Shown here: piece by piece, positions 12,971-23,593 of the stretch
Position numbering within the stretch: the first letter of the stretch is position 1
Layout: every line of letters starts with the position of its first letter
Assembly: GCA_902729315.2 (NCBI GenBank)
Contig: LR746266.1
Span: 563,001-627,000, forward strand
DNA: 64,000 nucleotides
Direction: 5' to 3'
Source of the DNA: Spirodela intermedia
Lineage: Eukaryota; Streptophyta; Magnoliopsida; Alismatales; Araceae
The notes under the pieces: model-generated
Database searches by the model: none
What the model was told of the DNA's origin: nothing
The model's input: the letters and a program-made list of their open reading frames with translations, nothing else
Made by a program: the position numbers and the translations under genes

Positions 12971-13576
12971 ATGAGTGCCCAAGTTGAGCCGCAGCACTCC
13001 GACAAAGAAGCGGCGTCGCCCCCTCCCATCGGAAGAGAAGGTGGAGGAATACAAGCCCAGAATTCTACCCTGGCATTGGGTGCTATTCTGGTGCCCATAT
13101 CAGGTGCCTTGCTCTTGTCTGAGCCGTCTCATCCAATTAAACACCTTCTGCTCTACGAAGTTTATGTGGCGCTCTGCCTCATCTTGCTGTTTTGGGGAAT
13201 CATCGACCTCTGGGTCTCCAACATCACACGTGACAGAGCCCCAGCGATATTGCAAGAGAACATCGTCTGGTTGAAAGATTGGGTGATGCTTGTCGCCAGC
13301 GTCTGTCTCCCGCTGGTGTTCATGCTGCGGTGCTGCCTCGTGCTTCATAATATTTCGTCGCTGGTACGCGTTGGACTCATCGTCCTAGCGATCGGCTTCA
13401 TAGCCATAGCCCCTCCTCTCCTCTTCTTTACCCGGGGGAACTCTCTCCCCCTGAAACAAGATACCACGGCGCCGATGCACAGCATCCAAATATCAGCAGA
13501 CAGCTCAAAGCAGGAAGACCTCGATCGCCGTTCATTGGAAGGTGGTAACAACCCGGAGAAAGCTCAGCTGCAGTGA
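12971..13576 (+). CDS. Unrecognised four-helix membrane protein, right-arm copy
   Basis: 201 codons, starting MSAQVEP and ending EKAQLQ. Relative to the left-arm copy it has a 12-bp deletion removing four residues (TVNT) in the loop between helices 2 and 3. It also has in-frame extra codons after MSAQVEP (HSDKEAASPP region), so both changes preserve the frame. Four hydrophobic segments are preserved. The function is unknown. The frame-preserving indels are the only hint that coding capacity mattered. Confidence 0.55.
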   Translation: MSAQVEPQHSDKEAASPPPIGREGGGIQAQNSTLALGAILVPISGALLLSEPSHPIKHLLLYEVYVALCLILLFWGIIDLWVSNITRDRAPAILQENIVWLKDWVMLVASVCLPLVFMLRCCLVLHNISSLVRVGLIVLAIGFIAIAPPLLFFTRGNSLPLKQDTTAPMHSIQISADSSKQEDLDRRSLEGGNNPEKAQLQ

Positions 13577-13963
13577 ACTTCAATCAAAACCAGGTAAATT
13601 TCACAACTGTTTCTGTGCATTAAATTCTCCATTTGCAGTATGAATTCAAGATTTTGCTCTGTTTATTTTTCTACATACTTTTATCGAACCCTTGGAATCC
13701 CCTTCCTCCAACACTTTCTCCTTCCCTGCAGATGCAACTGGGCAAATCCAAGTCGAGCAGATGGTGATCCCTTGAACATCCGTCAGAACAAGAAGGCGCG
13801 GAGGTGACGCTAGACAGCACGAACAACCTCTCCCCCAAGCTCTGTTTCAGCCGACACTGCCGCTCCCCGCCGGCTGTTTCGCTGTCTGTTGACCACCACC
13901 ACCGCCCCTCCTCGAAGGCACCACGGGATCAACGGCCATGAGTAAAACTCTTTTAAATATTTG

Positions 13964-14337
13964 AATGTGGGACAGATATTTGAATGTTCGCTCAGCTTAG
14001 CGGGAGATCTTTTAAATAGACGTTATAGAATAGCTCCTTTTGATGAGAGATACGAGCAAGAGGCTTCGAGAAAACTAGTGTTTTCAGAATTATATGAAGC
14101 AAGTAAGCAAACAAAAAATCCATGGGTATTTGAACCCGAATTTCCAGGAAAAAGTAAAATATTTGATGGAAGAACTGGAGATCCTTTTGAACAACCTGTC
14201 CTGATAGGAAAGTCCTATATACTTAAATTAATTCATCAAGTTGATGATAAAATCCATGGACGTTCCAGTGGACATTATGCACTTGTTACACAACAACCCC
14301 TTAGAGGAAGGGCAAAACAGGGGGAACAACGAGTGGA
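13964..14337 (+). pseudogene. rpoB: Plastid-derived rpoB fragment (NUPT), right-arm copy
   Basis: Mirror of 5844-6217, with the same open frame and, as far as I can read, the same peptide, including [17 protein letters not shown] and [12 protein letters not shown]. It is preceded by module Q5 and followed by the junction peptide beginning [12 protein letters not shown], which is not rpoB. The identity of the two copies implies the plastid DNA was already in the arm before the arm was duplicated. Confidence 0.9.
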
Positions 14338-15798
14338 AGGACATTCTACTGGGCCTGGGGAATTGACCGGACCTCCGGCAACGAGTGGACGGCAGTAAAA
14401 AGTGCACCAGTGGTGGGAGGAGATATTTTTGGCCGACCAGGGAGACGACCTTGCTATCTCCTCGGGGAGCTCCTGCTTCCCGAGGGGGAGGAGCATTCAT
14501 CTTTGACCCGCTTGCTCCCCGCCGGCTGTTTCGCTTTCTGCTGACCACCACCACCGCTTCTGTTGACCCGCTTCTCGGCGCCGCCCTCCTTTCCGCCGCA
14601 TAAGAAGCGCCAGCGGCAGGAAGGTCATCTGATGTGAGTCCCTTCCGACGGCAGGAAGATAACTACTATGATCCCGGCAGCTCAGCAGTCGAGGTTAATG
14701 GGTCTATTGGGCCTTCATGGGCCTATTGAATCCTGTACTAGGTTTAATTTGCGTATCTTTTAGCCTACGTCGCCACGCTGCACGGTCTGGGCCCAGTACA
14801 ATTGGAAAACATCGTCACGCCCCCCCCATAATGGGCCTTAATGGACCCCTCATGTGGCATTGGATTCATTCATTCACAGATACTGTACAAGATAAATCTC
14901 TCTCTCTCTCTCGTGTTTATCCTTGGCTATCAATCTCTATTTCCAGTTGGGCTAGTCCTAGTCTTCCCTTTCCCGTAGGTCAGTAGCGAAAGACAATCAT
15001 CGACCGGAACTACACTAGATTTCATTACCCGACTGATGTGACTCAGTTGTTATAGAGTAAATCACACAAATTTTAAATTTTATAAAACTAAAAAAAATAA
15101 ATTTTTAGATATTTAAAAGTATTTCTAAACAAATATATTAATTATAATTCAATAAAAATTTTAAAAATAGAGATAATTTTCCAAGTCGATCACATGGATA
15201 TAATATAATATTTGGTAATTATTTAGAATTTTTTTCAAAGAATATTATTTTCTATGAATTTTATACTATTAAATAAAAATGAAATATATTTAAAATTCAC
15301 AAAAAAAGAAAATAAGGGTGCGGACATCAGGATGATGTCAGTGTCCCGGTGAACGTGAATCAGGCAGAAACAGAGTTCCACTCAGTGATTCTTACATAAG
15401 CGATTACAAATGATTTAATTGATCAAATTAAGATACGTAAAAGCCAAAAGAATCGTAAGTGAAAGAAGTATATTTTGATAAATTAAAATCACACAAATTA
15501 TCACTAAATGAAGCATAAAGTAAGTTGAAAGTAGGAAAATAGAGTTCCAACATCGCGGCGGTGATACGTCGGCGATGCACCGGAATCCCGAGCATTTAGG
15601 AGGATAGTCGTGTAGTGTCCATGGCCTCGAAAGCTCTTCTTGGACTAGGACGATATGGGCAATCTCTAGATCTTCTTGCAAAGTCTAGAGATCGACGAAA
15701 TGGGTTGTCGAATCGTCTCCGGTAGTTGTCACTTGGCGGAATGGAAAAATGGCAACTTTGCGACTCTCTGACGACTGTCACCCGATAGAGAAGAGCTG

Positions 15799-16690
15799 GA
15801 TATGGGTAACAGGATAGCACCCAATGCCAGGGTAGAATTCTGGGCTTGTATTCCTCCACCTTCTCTTCCGATGGGAGGGGGCTCAACTTGGGCACTCATT
15901 TCCTTTGTTTAAGAATGAAAAGTGAATTGATAAATTTAAAAGATTAAAAAAAATCGTAAAACTCGTGGGGTTAAATTTAGAAATTTAAAGTTATCTACCA
16001 CTGCCTATCATGAACCCAAAGATATTGAAATTCTGACTACCATGAAAAAGGTTGGTGCCTATCTTATCAGAAAATTATAACTTCAGTCAGCAATTTTTCA
16101 TAACTTTTTTCATTTAAGTTTAAAAATCTAACTTCTGATATAAATTTAATATTTGCATTTACCCTTTATAATTTTAAAAATCATTGCTATAATGCCCACA
16201 AGTGCTTCGATTCTAGGGTTTGCATAATTTTTTTGTACCTCATCTGATCCTAACTCCAAAATCCACAAGCCTCCGCTAACATCAGACAATAAAGGAAAAT
16301 AAAAGAAGAACAAATGGTGGTCAACGATTGTCACTTGCAAAACAATTCCACTCTTTAGTGGGTAGTTCCATTCTCGAATGCCCACCCATAGATTTTAAGC
16401 CAACATTATCAAGGTAGTCGCAAAACTGCTCAGGGAATCCAGTTACTTCAGTTCAATGATGTTTCTGAGTAAAGCACGAACACATCAAGGAAATGAGAAA
16501 AAGAAATTTATCCTTTTAACAGAAGGGAACGTTAGAGACGAGAATTCAAGGGCCACTTGTTTTACGAGCATTAAAACTGAAATAAACCGCTTAATTACTG
16601 TGGTTTTTCTTGGTGAAGAATGTACCCTGTCTCTGCACCTCCCGCTGACAATTGCTGTCGGGAACAACTTGGCGACGTCGCTCCACCCTA
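15799..16690 (-). pseudogene. Truncated minus-strand copy of the membrane-ORF 5' module
   Basis: From 16690 down to 15799 the minus strand repeats the order TPP-exon fragment (16626-16686), 79-codon ORF (16146-16385) and the first 30 or so codons of the membrane ORF (ATG at 15895). It is then cut at 15799, where the inverted LTR of the right arm begins. The resulting frame runs from membrane-ORF N-terminus into LTR DNA (15596-15895) and is an accident of the junction. The TPP fragment here keeps SGR and ends CRDR. Confidence 0.8.
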
Positions 16691-16920
16691 GATATGAACC
16701 CTCTCTCCCCCATCTTCCTGCGGGGCGGCCCACTTACAGGGCACAAACAGGAATGGCCCTCCGAGGGGCCGGTGATCAAGTAATCATTATATTTTTATGC
16801 GCGCTGCAAGCTACATTCTGGGAACCACCAGGCCGAACGAGGCCTTTCTTTTGCCATGGTTTGGTTAATATCACTGGTTCATTAGATCTGGTTCTATCCA
16901 CTTTCCTTCCTCCTCTCTAG
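16690..16920 (+). repeat. Recurring module P, first copy
   Basis: About 230 bp from GATATGAACCCTCTCTCC to CTCTCTAGCTACCCATGTG, repeated nearly unchanged at 22233-22470 in the same orientation. In the second copy the upstream frame would read DMNPLSPIFLRGGPLTGHKQ and stop soon after at GTGATCAAGTAA. The stretch may be a captured 3' exon plus 3' UTR of a gene I do not recognise. Confidence 0.6.
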
Positions 16921-16967
16921 CTACCCATGTGAGAGAGAGCGAGAAAGAGAGAAAGTTGGCGACTCAC

Positions 16968-17339
16968 CATCCAGGAGAGACGATCGTCGTCGTCAGTCAA
17001 GAGCGCAGTCGGGGCTTTGAGGTGTGTCGGGGAGGACGCCCTCATGGACTCCAACGAGGCGATGATCCTACCAGAGTTGGGAGCCCCGCCAATGTTCGAG
17101 CTGTCTGCTGATATTTGGATGCTGTGCATCGACGCCGTGGTATCTTGTTTCAGGGGGAGAGAGTTCGGTTTGTTCTTCCCCCGGGTGAAGAAGAGGAAAA
17201 GAAGGGCCATGGCTATGAAGCCTAGGACGATGAGTCCAACGCGTAACAGCGACGAAATACTATGAAGCACGAGGCAGCACCGCAGCATGAACACCAGCGG
17301 GAGACAGACGCTGGCGACAAGCATCACCCAATCTTTCAA
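16968..17339 (-). pseudogene. Membrane-ORF C-terminus fused to TPP N-terminal segment, partial copy
   Basis: The minus strand encodes helices 3 and 4 of the membrane ORF (from MKDWVMLVASV), the polar tail and then, after QISADSS, the peptide NIGGAPNSGRIIASLESMRA and on to RLSWM. It ends at the same GTGAGTCGCC splice donor found in the chimeric gene at 19839. It lacks the upstream helices and all downstream TPP exons. The tail has the KNKP insert seen at 1982-2363, and helix 4 lacks two residues (AI). The same fusion point in a second, slightly diverged copy shows that the fusion predates this duplication. Confidence 0.85.
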
Positions 17340-17354
17340 CCAGACGATTTTCTC

Positions 17355-17785
17355 TTTGGCTCACGATTATTTAAGAGTTTTACTCATGGCCGTTGATCCC
17401 GTGGTCCCTTCGAGGAGGGGCGGTGGTGGTGGTCAACAGAAAGCGAAACAGCCGGCGGGGAGCGGCAGTGTCGGCTGAAACAGAGCTTGGGGGAGAGGTT
17501 GTTCGTGCTGTCTAGCGTCACCTCCGCGCCTTCTTGTTCTGACGGATGTTCAAGGGATCGCCACGAACAAGTCGCAACAAAATGGCCGAATTCTCAGCCG
17601 CGCGCGGCACGGCGCCTGCACAAGGCCCGGTGCCTGCACGCGGCACGGCACCCGCGCGCGGCATGGCGCCCGCACAAGGCACGGCACCGGCCAATACGTC
17701 AGCCAGTAGAACATCTCGCTGTAATTCGGACGGGCGAGGGTTCCCCTAAAATGGAGGGAGTGGTCAGATTTTCTGGAGCCGCCTA
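17355..17785 (+). repeat. Module Q with GC-rich minisatellite, left member of an inverted pair
   Basis: About 430 bp, present in inverse orientation at 22567-22995. It starts at TTTGGCTCACGATTATTTAAGAG, contains module Q5, then the minisatellite ORF at 17582-17749, and ends near GTCAGATTTTCTGGAG. With its mirror it flanks the chimeric TPP gene and its upstream module, giving a second, larger inverted-repeat structure about 5.6 kb long. Confidence 0.85.
17582..17749 (+). CDS. Short ORF with five 18-bp (hexapeptide) repeats
   Basis: ATG at 17582 opens a 55-codon frame starting MAEFSAAR. It has five hexapeptides of form G-x-x-P-A-x (GTAPAQ, GPVPAR, GTAPAR, GMAPAQ, GTAPAN) at 17606-17695, then a Ser/Arg-rich end and stop. 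An 18-bp period with third-base and first-base changes is visible. It could be a captured N-terminal exon or a GC-rich minisatellite that happens to be open. The inverted copy is at about 22620-22785. Confidence 0.3.
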   Translation: MAEFSAARGTAPAQGPVPARGTAPARGMAPAQGTAPANTSASRTSRCNSDGRGFP

Positions 17786-17789
17786 GAAA

Positions 17790-18402
17790 AGATACTTTCT
17801 TGGTCCTCGGCAGACGAACAATTCGACCTGACAGTTGGGGGGGCAGCAGCCGCCTTCGAAGAAGAAATCTTCATCAGGGATTAGTGTGAAGATGCAGATG
17901 ACGATTACGATGCGCGAGCGCCAAGGGTGGGGTCGGATGGGGGTGGGGGAGGAGAAAGAACAGCCAGATTTCTGGTACCTCCCCGGGACCAATATTATAT
18001 ATTTGCTTCCGGTGGCTATTTCCCCGCGCCCGTCACTGCCATTGTCGTAGCTGTTGCAATGCCGACAATGGGTGCAGAAGAGATTTAGCGCTAGAATGTT
18101 AGCGGACAAGGGGGGATGGCGGAGAAGGGGCCGCGGCAGATTATTTATAATATATAATATTGGTCTATAAGTACACAATATATAATGATGGTCCCCAATA
18201 TTAATATTGGACAATATATAATATTGGCCGCGGCATCTTCTTTATCCCGAAGCTCGTCTATAAGTACACAATCTTTCTCTCCCTCTCTTCTGCCCTCTCC
18301 CTCTCTTTCTCTGTTTCTTTGTTCTGCAGTTTGTCTATCTATCTACAGATTCCTGTCCCCATATTTATCGTATTCTCGTATATGATTCTACGTGCATAAG
18401 GG
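17790..18402. repeat. Unassigned GC-rich segment joined to the fold-back right half
   Basis: Positions 17790-18130 hold no recognised gene. From 18130 there are nested AT palindromes, including a perfect 16-bp CCAATATTAATATTGG at 18195-18210. From about 18185 the sequence repeats 11895-12112: AATATTGGCCGCGGCATC, GAAGCTCGTCTATAAG, the CT-rich run 18272-18322, and CTGCAGTTTGTC. Confidence 0.7.
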
Positions 18403-18462
18403 TGGAGCGACGTCGCCAAGTTGTTCCCGACAGCAATTGTCAGCGGGAGGTGCAGAGACAAG
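18403..18462 (+). pseudogene. Fragment of a TPP exon with splice donor, fourth copy
   Basis: Reads DVAKLFPTAIVSGRCRDK, then GTACATTC. It keeps the conserved SGR motif and is the best-preserved copy. It lies 780 bp upstream of the membrane ORF that is fused to a different TPP gene. Its sequence differs from the resident TPP exon 3 (20207-20278) at many positions, so it was not simply copied from it recently. Confidence 0.7.
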
Positions 18463-18702
18463 GTACATTCTTCACCAAGAAAAACCACAGTAATTAAGCG
18501 GTTTATTTCAGTTTTAATGCTGGTAAAACAAGTGGCCCTTGGATTCTCGTCTCTAACGTTCCCTTCTGTTAAAAGGATAAATTTCTTTTTCTCATTTCCT
18601 TGATGTGTTCGTGCTTTACTCAGAAACATCATTGAACTGAAGTAACTGGATTCCCTGAGCAGTTTTGCGACTACCTTGATAATGTTGGCTTAAAATCTAT
18701 GG

Positions 18703-18942
18703 GTGGGCATTCGAGAATGGAACTACCCACTAAAGAGTGGAATTGTTTTGCAAGTGACAATCGTTGACCACCATTTGTTCTTCTTTTATTTTCCTTTATT
18801 GTCTGATGTTAGCGGAGGCTTGTGGATTTTGGAGTTAGGATCAGATGAGGTACAAAAAAATTATGCAAACCCTAGAATCGAAGCACTTGTGGGTGTTATA
18901 GCAATGATTTTTAAAATTATAAAGGATAAATGCAAATATTAA
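18703..18942 (+). CDS. 79-codon hypothetical ORF, copy upstream of the chimeric gene
   Basis: Its translation matches that of 12421-12660. It lies between the TPP-exon fragment and the membrane-ORF/TPP chimera and could be part of that transcript's leader. The product is not recognised. Confidence 0.25.
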   Translation: MGIREWNYPLKSGIVLQVTIVDHHLFFFYFPLLSDVSGGLWILELGSDEVQKNYANPRIEALVGVIAMIFKIIKDKCKY

Positions 18943-19188
18943 ATTTATATCAGAAATTAGATTTTTAAACTTAAATGAAAAAAGTTATGAAAAATTGCTG
19001 ACTGAAGTTATAATTTTCTGATAAGATAGGCACCAGCCTTTTTCATGGTAGTCAGAATTTCAATATCTTTGGGTTCATGGTAGGCAGTGGTAGATAACTT
19101 TAAATTTCTTAATTTAACCCCACGAGTTTTACGATTTTTTTTAATCTTTTAAATTTACCGATTCACTTTTCATTCTTAAACAAAGGAA

Positions 19189-21988
19189 ATGAGTGCCCAA
19201 GTTGAGCCCCCTCGCATCGGAAGAGAAGGTGGAGGAATACAAGCCCAGAATTCTACCCTGGCATTGGGTGCTATTCTGGTACCCATATCAGGTGCCTTGC
19301 TCTTGTCTGAGCCGTCTCATCCAATTAAACACCCTCTGCTCTACGAAGTTTATGTGGCCCTCTGCCTCATCTTGCTGTTTTGGGGAATCATCGACCTCTG
19401 GGTCTCCAACATCACACGTGACAGAGCCCCAGCGATATTGCAAGAGACCGTGAATACGGAGAACATCGTCTGGTTGAAAGATTGGGTGATGCTTGTCGCC
19501 AGCGTCTGTCTCCCGCTGGTGTTCATACTGCGGTGCTGCCTCGTGCTTCAAAATATTTCGTCGCTGGTACGCGTTGGACTCATCGTCCTAGCGATCGGCT
19601 TCATAGCCATAGCCCCTCCTCTCCTCTTCTTTACCCGGGGGAACTCTCTCCCCCTGAAACAAGATACCACGGCGCCGATGCACAGCATCCAAATATCAGC
19701 AGACAGCTCGAACATTGGCGGGGCTCCCAACTCTGGTAGGATCATCGCCTCGTTGGAGTCCATGAGGGCGTCCTCCCCGACGCACCTCAAAGCCCCGACT
19801 GGGCTCTTGACTGACGACGACGATCGTCTCTCCTGGATGGTGAGTCGCCAAATTTCTCTCTTTCTCGCTCTCTCTCCCTCTGCTTCTGTCTCTGTACGGC
19901 CTCCCCTTGGGCCTCTGCTTCCTGGGAATTGCTGACGTCGGTCCGCCATTCGCAGCGCGACCATCCCTCGGCGCTGAACATGTTCGAGGAGATTGTGGGC
20001 ATGTCAAAGGGCAAGCAGATAGCCATGTTCCTCGACTACGACGGGACTCTCTCCCCCATCGTCGACGACCCCGAGGTCGCATTCATGTCTGAAGCGGTTC
20101 GTCTCCAGTACCCTCCTCTTCCTCCTCCTGCCCTTCTCCTCCTCTGTTCCCCATTCACGTACTTCCAACAGAAGTTTTCTGTAGGCTGATTCGTTTCTTG
20201 CCTCAGATGAGGGAGGCCGTCCGGGACGTGGCCCAGTACTTCCCCACGGCCATTGTCAGCGGCAGATGCAAGGACAAGGTTAATATCTCATCCGACACCA
20301 TAACTTGTTCTGTTTCTGTCTTCTTTCCTTTTCGACGATGGCTAGCGATAGGTTTTCAACCTTTGCTGCTCTAAAAGATCTCTCATGGCATCGGTGCAGG
20401 TGTTTGGCTTTGTGCAACTTGCGGAGCTTTACTACGCGGGGAGCCATGGCATGGATATCCAAGGTCCTGAGGTGTCCATCGGCACTAAATGCACCAGGGT
20501 ATGCTTTCCGACCCAGAAGAGTGGATCCAGATATCCATTTATATAAATATATATCTGTTTCGTTCTACGGATTGTTCCTGGTTTAACGTGACGTGGATTT
20601 GCTGCAGGGAAGCAAATCAGTTCTTTTCCAGCCAGCCAGCGAGTTCCTCCTTATGATCGATGAGGTGAGCTCAGCTTCTTCCCTCCCCCGCCTTGTCTTA
20701 CCAGGTCCTTTCTAACGGGTCTCTGTTTTTCTTCTCTGGTTACTCACCTCTGAAGGTGTACAAGGCTCTGGTGGAGAAGACCAAAGCCATACCCGGCGCG
20801 AAGGTTGAGAACAACAGGTTTTGTGTATCCGTACACTTCCGCTGCGTGGATGAGAAGGTGAGAGACAGAACCCTCAGTTAGGGCTCTGTTCTTGAGTTCT
20901 ATGTCGCTTAGTAGAGCTTGCCCTTGCCATAACTGGGAAGGCCAGAGATTGCTCTCCTCACCTTCTGTGTTTGCTTGGCTCAGAGATGGGTCGGACTGGC
21001 GGAGCAGGTCGGGTCCGTCCTGAAGGGGTATCCCAAGCTGCGGGTCACCCAAGGCCGCAAGGTACTTGGCGGGCTTCTTCGTTCCTCCGTTCCCTTCCTT
21101 CTCTCAGTGATTTATGTAAACAAGATGTGCGCATCAAAGTGACTGAGCTTCCCACTGCAGGTTCTGGAGATCCGATCATCCATTAAATGGGACAAGGGGA
21201 AGGCCCTCGAGTTCCTCCTCGATTCTCTCGGTAAGCTTCACATTTGCAAACCCCAGGGACGACGACTCAACCTGAAGTCAAATGTCAGATTTGACGAATT
21301 TCTCCTTCCACTTCTCATCACAGGTTTCGCCGACAGCGAGGATGTGCTGCCAGTGTATATTGGGGACGACAGGACCGACGAAGACGCTTTCAAGGTACCA
21401 TGGCTCCGGCTCCGCCATCTTTCTTTCTTTGTACCCCCTTGGTTTCTCCTCAAATATCAGCAGGTAGTTGAGGCCGCAAAGGTCCTCCACCGCCACCGCC
21501 GCCGCCTCCGTGGGCGACAACGCAAACCGTTAACTATTGGTATCCTGATGTGATCGCTCCTCCACCAGGTCCTACGAGAGAGAGGACAGGGGTTCGATCC
21601 CCAAGGATACCAGCGCATCTTATTCCCTGCGGGAGCCCCTGGAGGCAAGCTCTCTCTCTCTCTCTCTCTCTCTCCCAGCGGCCTTCCTTTTCTGTTGGGG
21701 TTGGGGGAAGGCTTGGTCTAGGGGATCACCAGTTGGGTTTGTCGGTGGATCGTGGGCCGAGACCCGCTTTCTGTCTCTAGGTTATTTAATGACTTATGGG
21801 CCATGCAGGTCATGGAGTTCCTTAAGCGGCTGGTGGACTGGAAACGCGTCTCGACGAACCCTCCACCCAGCGATTCACAGAAGTTATCAGGACTCCTTGT
21901 TCGTCCCTCTAATCGTGTGTTCGCCCCCACGGGTTTTTGCACGTGTGAGATGCGCGACCGCCGCCTCCTCCCAACATGCGTGAGTTAA
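19189..21988 (+). pseudogene. TPP: Chimeric four-helix membrane ORF fused to trehalose-6-phosphate phosphatase, frameshifted
   Basis: TPP removes phosphate from trehalose-6-phosphate, a sugar-signalling metabolite. Exons are 19189-19839, 19956-20096, 20207-20278, 20400-20498, 20608-20664, 20756-20857, 20984-21061, 21161-21230, 21324-21394, 21569-21644 and 21809-21988. Exon 1 encodes the membrane ORF (about 173 residues), then joins in frame at about 19709 to a TPP N-terminal segment. HAD-phosphatase motifs are intact: [19 protein letters not shown], the Lys of WDKGKA, and [10 protein letters not shown]. Every exon keeps phase except exon 10. That exon is 76 nt and appears to lack about 17 nt after RERGQGFG, so the frame shifts before the conserved SLREPLE/VMEFLKRLVDWKR end and would stop soon after. 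Intron 10 uses a GC donor (GAG|GCAAGC) if this is right. The normal plant TPP first exon is replaced. It is probably a degraded gene, though catalytic motifs precede the frameshift. Confidence 0.85.
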
Positions 21989-23593
21989 TATTGTCTTACT
22001 TTTAAGAGTTATCTTTTCCTGTCTTTCGATTGGAATCGAACTGTCCTGAGCCCTAGAATCGAACTTTTAAGACTTTATGCGTGAGAAAAATAATTGTCTT
22101 CCTCGGTACCTTGTCTTCTTATTCTCTCCTGTCCTGTCCTGTCCCCTCCCCTCCACCGTTGACGACGATGATGCCGACGGAGGAGGTACCAGAAATCTGG
22201 ATCTTCTTTCTCGCACAATTTCTCTGCAAGATATGAACCCTCTCTCCCCCATCTTCCTGCGGGGCGGTCCACTTACAGGGCACAAACAGGAATGGCCCTC
22301 CGAGGGGCCGGTGATCAAGTAATCATTGTATTTTAATGCGCGCTGTAAGCTACATTCTGGGAACCACCAGGCCGAACGAGGCCTTTCTTTTGCCATGGTT
22401 TGGTTAATATCACTGGTTCATTAGATCTGGTTCTATCCACTTCCCTTCCTCCTCTCTAGCTACCCATGTGAAAAAGAAGTTTTTTCGCTTCCGTGAGCTC
22501 AACCCATCCTCGTGGGAAACATGATGACGGGTTCGTCGCGTTTTTTCACACGCGTCCTCGTGTTAGCTACGCCCTCCAGAAAATCTGACCCCTCCCTCCA
22601 TTTTAGGGGAACCCTCGCCCGTCCGAATTACAGCGAGATGTTATGTTCTACTGGCTGACGTATTGGCCGGCGCCGTGCCTTGTGCGGGCGCCATGCCGCG
22701 CGCGGGTGCCGTGCCGCGTGCAGGCACCGGGCCTTGTGCAGGCGCCGTGCCGCGCGCGGCTGAGAATTCGGCCATTTTGTTGCGACTTGTTCGTGGCGAT
22801 CCCTTGAACATCCGTCAGAACAAGAAGGCGCGGAGGTGACGCTAGACAGCACGAACAACCTCTCCCCCAAGCTCTGTTTCAGACGACACTGCCGCTCCCC
22901 GCCGGCTGTTTCGCTTTCTGTTGACCACCACCACCGCCCCTCCTCGAAGGGACCACGGGATCAACGGCCATGAGTAAAACTCTTAAATAATAGTGAGCCA
23001 AATCGAGTTGTGGCATTTTAGCTTCCTTCCCACGGGGACTTCTGTAATTTGAAAATATTTGAATCCCCCGAGGATGGTCAAATAAATAAATAAATTATTA
23101 TTTTTAAATGCTTCGCACTTTTATATTTCTTATTTAAAAATGAGCGGGAAATTAATTCTTGCTGCTGGAATATTTTATTCTACATCGAGCAGTTAATGAC
23201 GGCTTATGGGGTAATTACAGTTAATGATGAACAAAATCATATGGTCCGTATTTATCTGTCAGGTGTCAAATGGTGCCCCGCAGTGGGACCCAATGCCACG
23301 TCACATTAACTGTCCTGGAGATCCCACGTTCGGTGGAACGGTTAGCAGAGAGTCAACACATCATTAGTTCTAAATGACGATTTGCTCGCTTTTGTGGTAA
23401 CCATTACTGTCGAATATTAGTTACAGTGTAATAATCTGCCGTGCCGTCTGCCTCCGTTACGCCGACATAACGACGCGAGCACGTTTGAGTGAGAGAGAGA
23501 GAGAGAGATTAAATAATATGAAACGGACACATTCTGTGAGAGTGGGATGAGAGAGCTCGAAACCCCGAGGGCCGCCTCTCGAGGGAGATCGGC
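21989..23593. repeat. 3' flank of the chimera: modules P and inverted Q, then GT14 promoter region
   Basis: Positions 22233-22470 repeat module P (16690-16920) in direct orientation. Positions 22567-22995 are the inverse of module Q (17355-17785), including the 18-bp minisatellite. Positions 23000-23500 are AT-rich and unremarkable. A GA microsatellite at 23491-23508 and TTAAATAATATG (23509-23520) lie about 75 bp before the GT14 start codon. Confidence 0.7.

Larger units (their letters stand above)
12031..15798. repeat. Right inverted arm (about 3.7 kb), mirror of 4380-8072
   Basis: In plus orientation the arm holds the TPP-exon fragment, 79-codon ORF, membrane ORF, module Q5, rpoB fragment, GC-rich segment, CT tract (14898-14912), AT-rich flank and the inverted last 480 bp of the gypsy LTR (15319-15798). 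At 15798 it stops inside the LTR and switches directly to another, minus-oriented copy of the membrane-ORF module. Roughly 78 bp at 12793-12870 are absent from the left arm and from the copy at 19040-19090. Confidence 0.9.

Noticed and set aside
22077-22322. 81-codon ORF ending in GHKQEWPSEGPVIK
   Set aside because: It may contain a captured exon in module P, but its start lies in unrelated DNA and I recognise no family, so it is described only as part of the repeat module.
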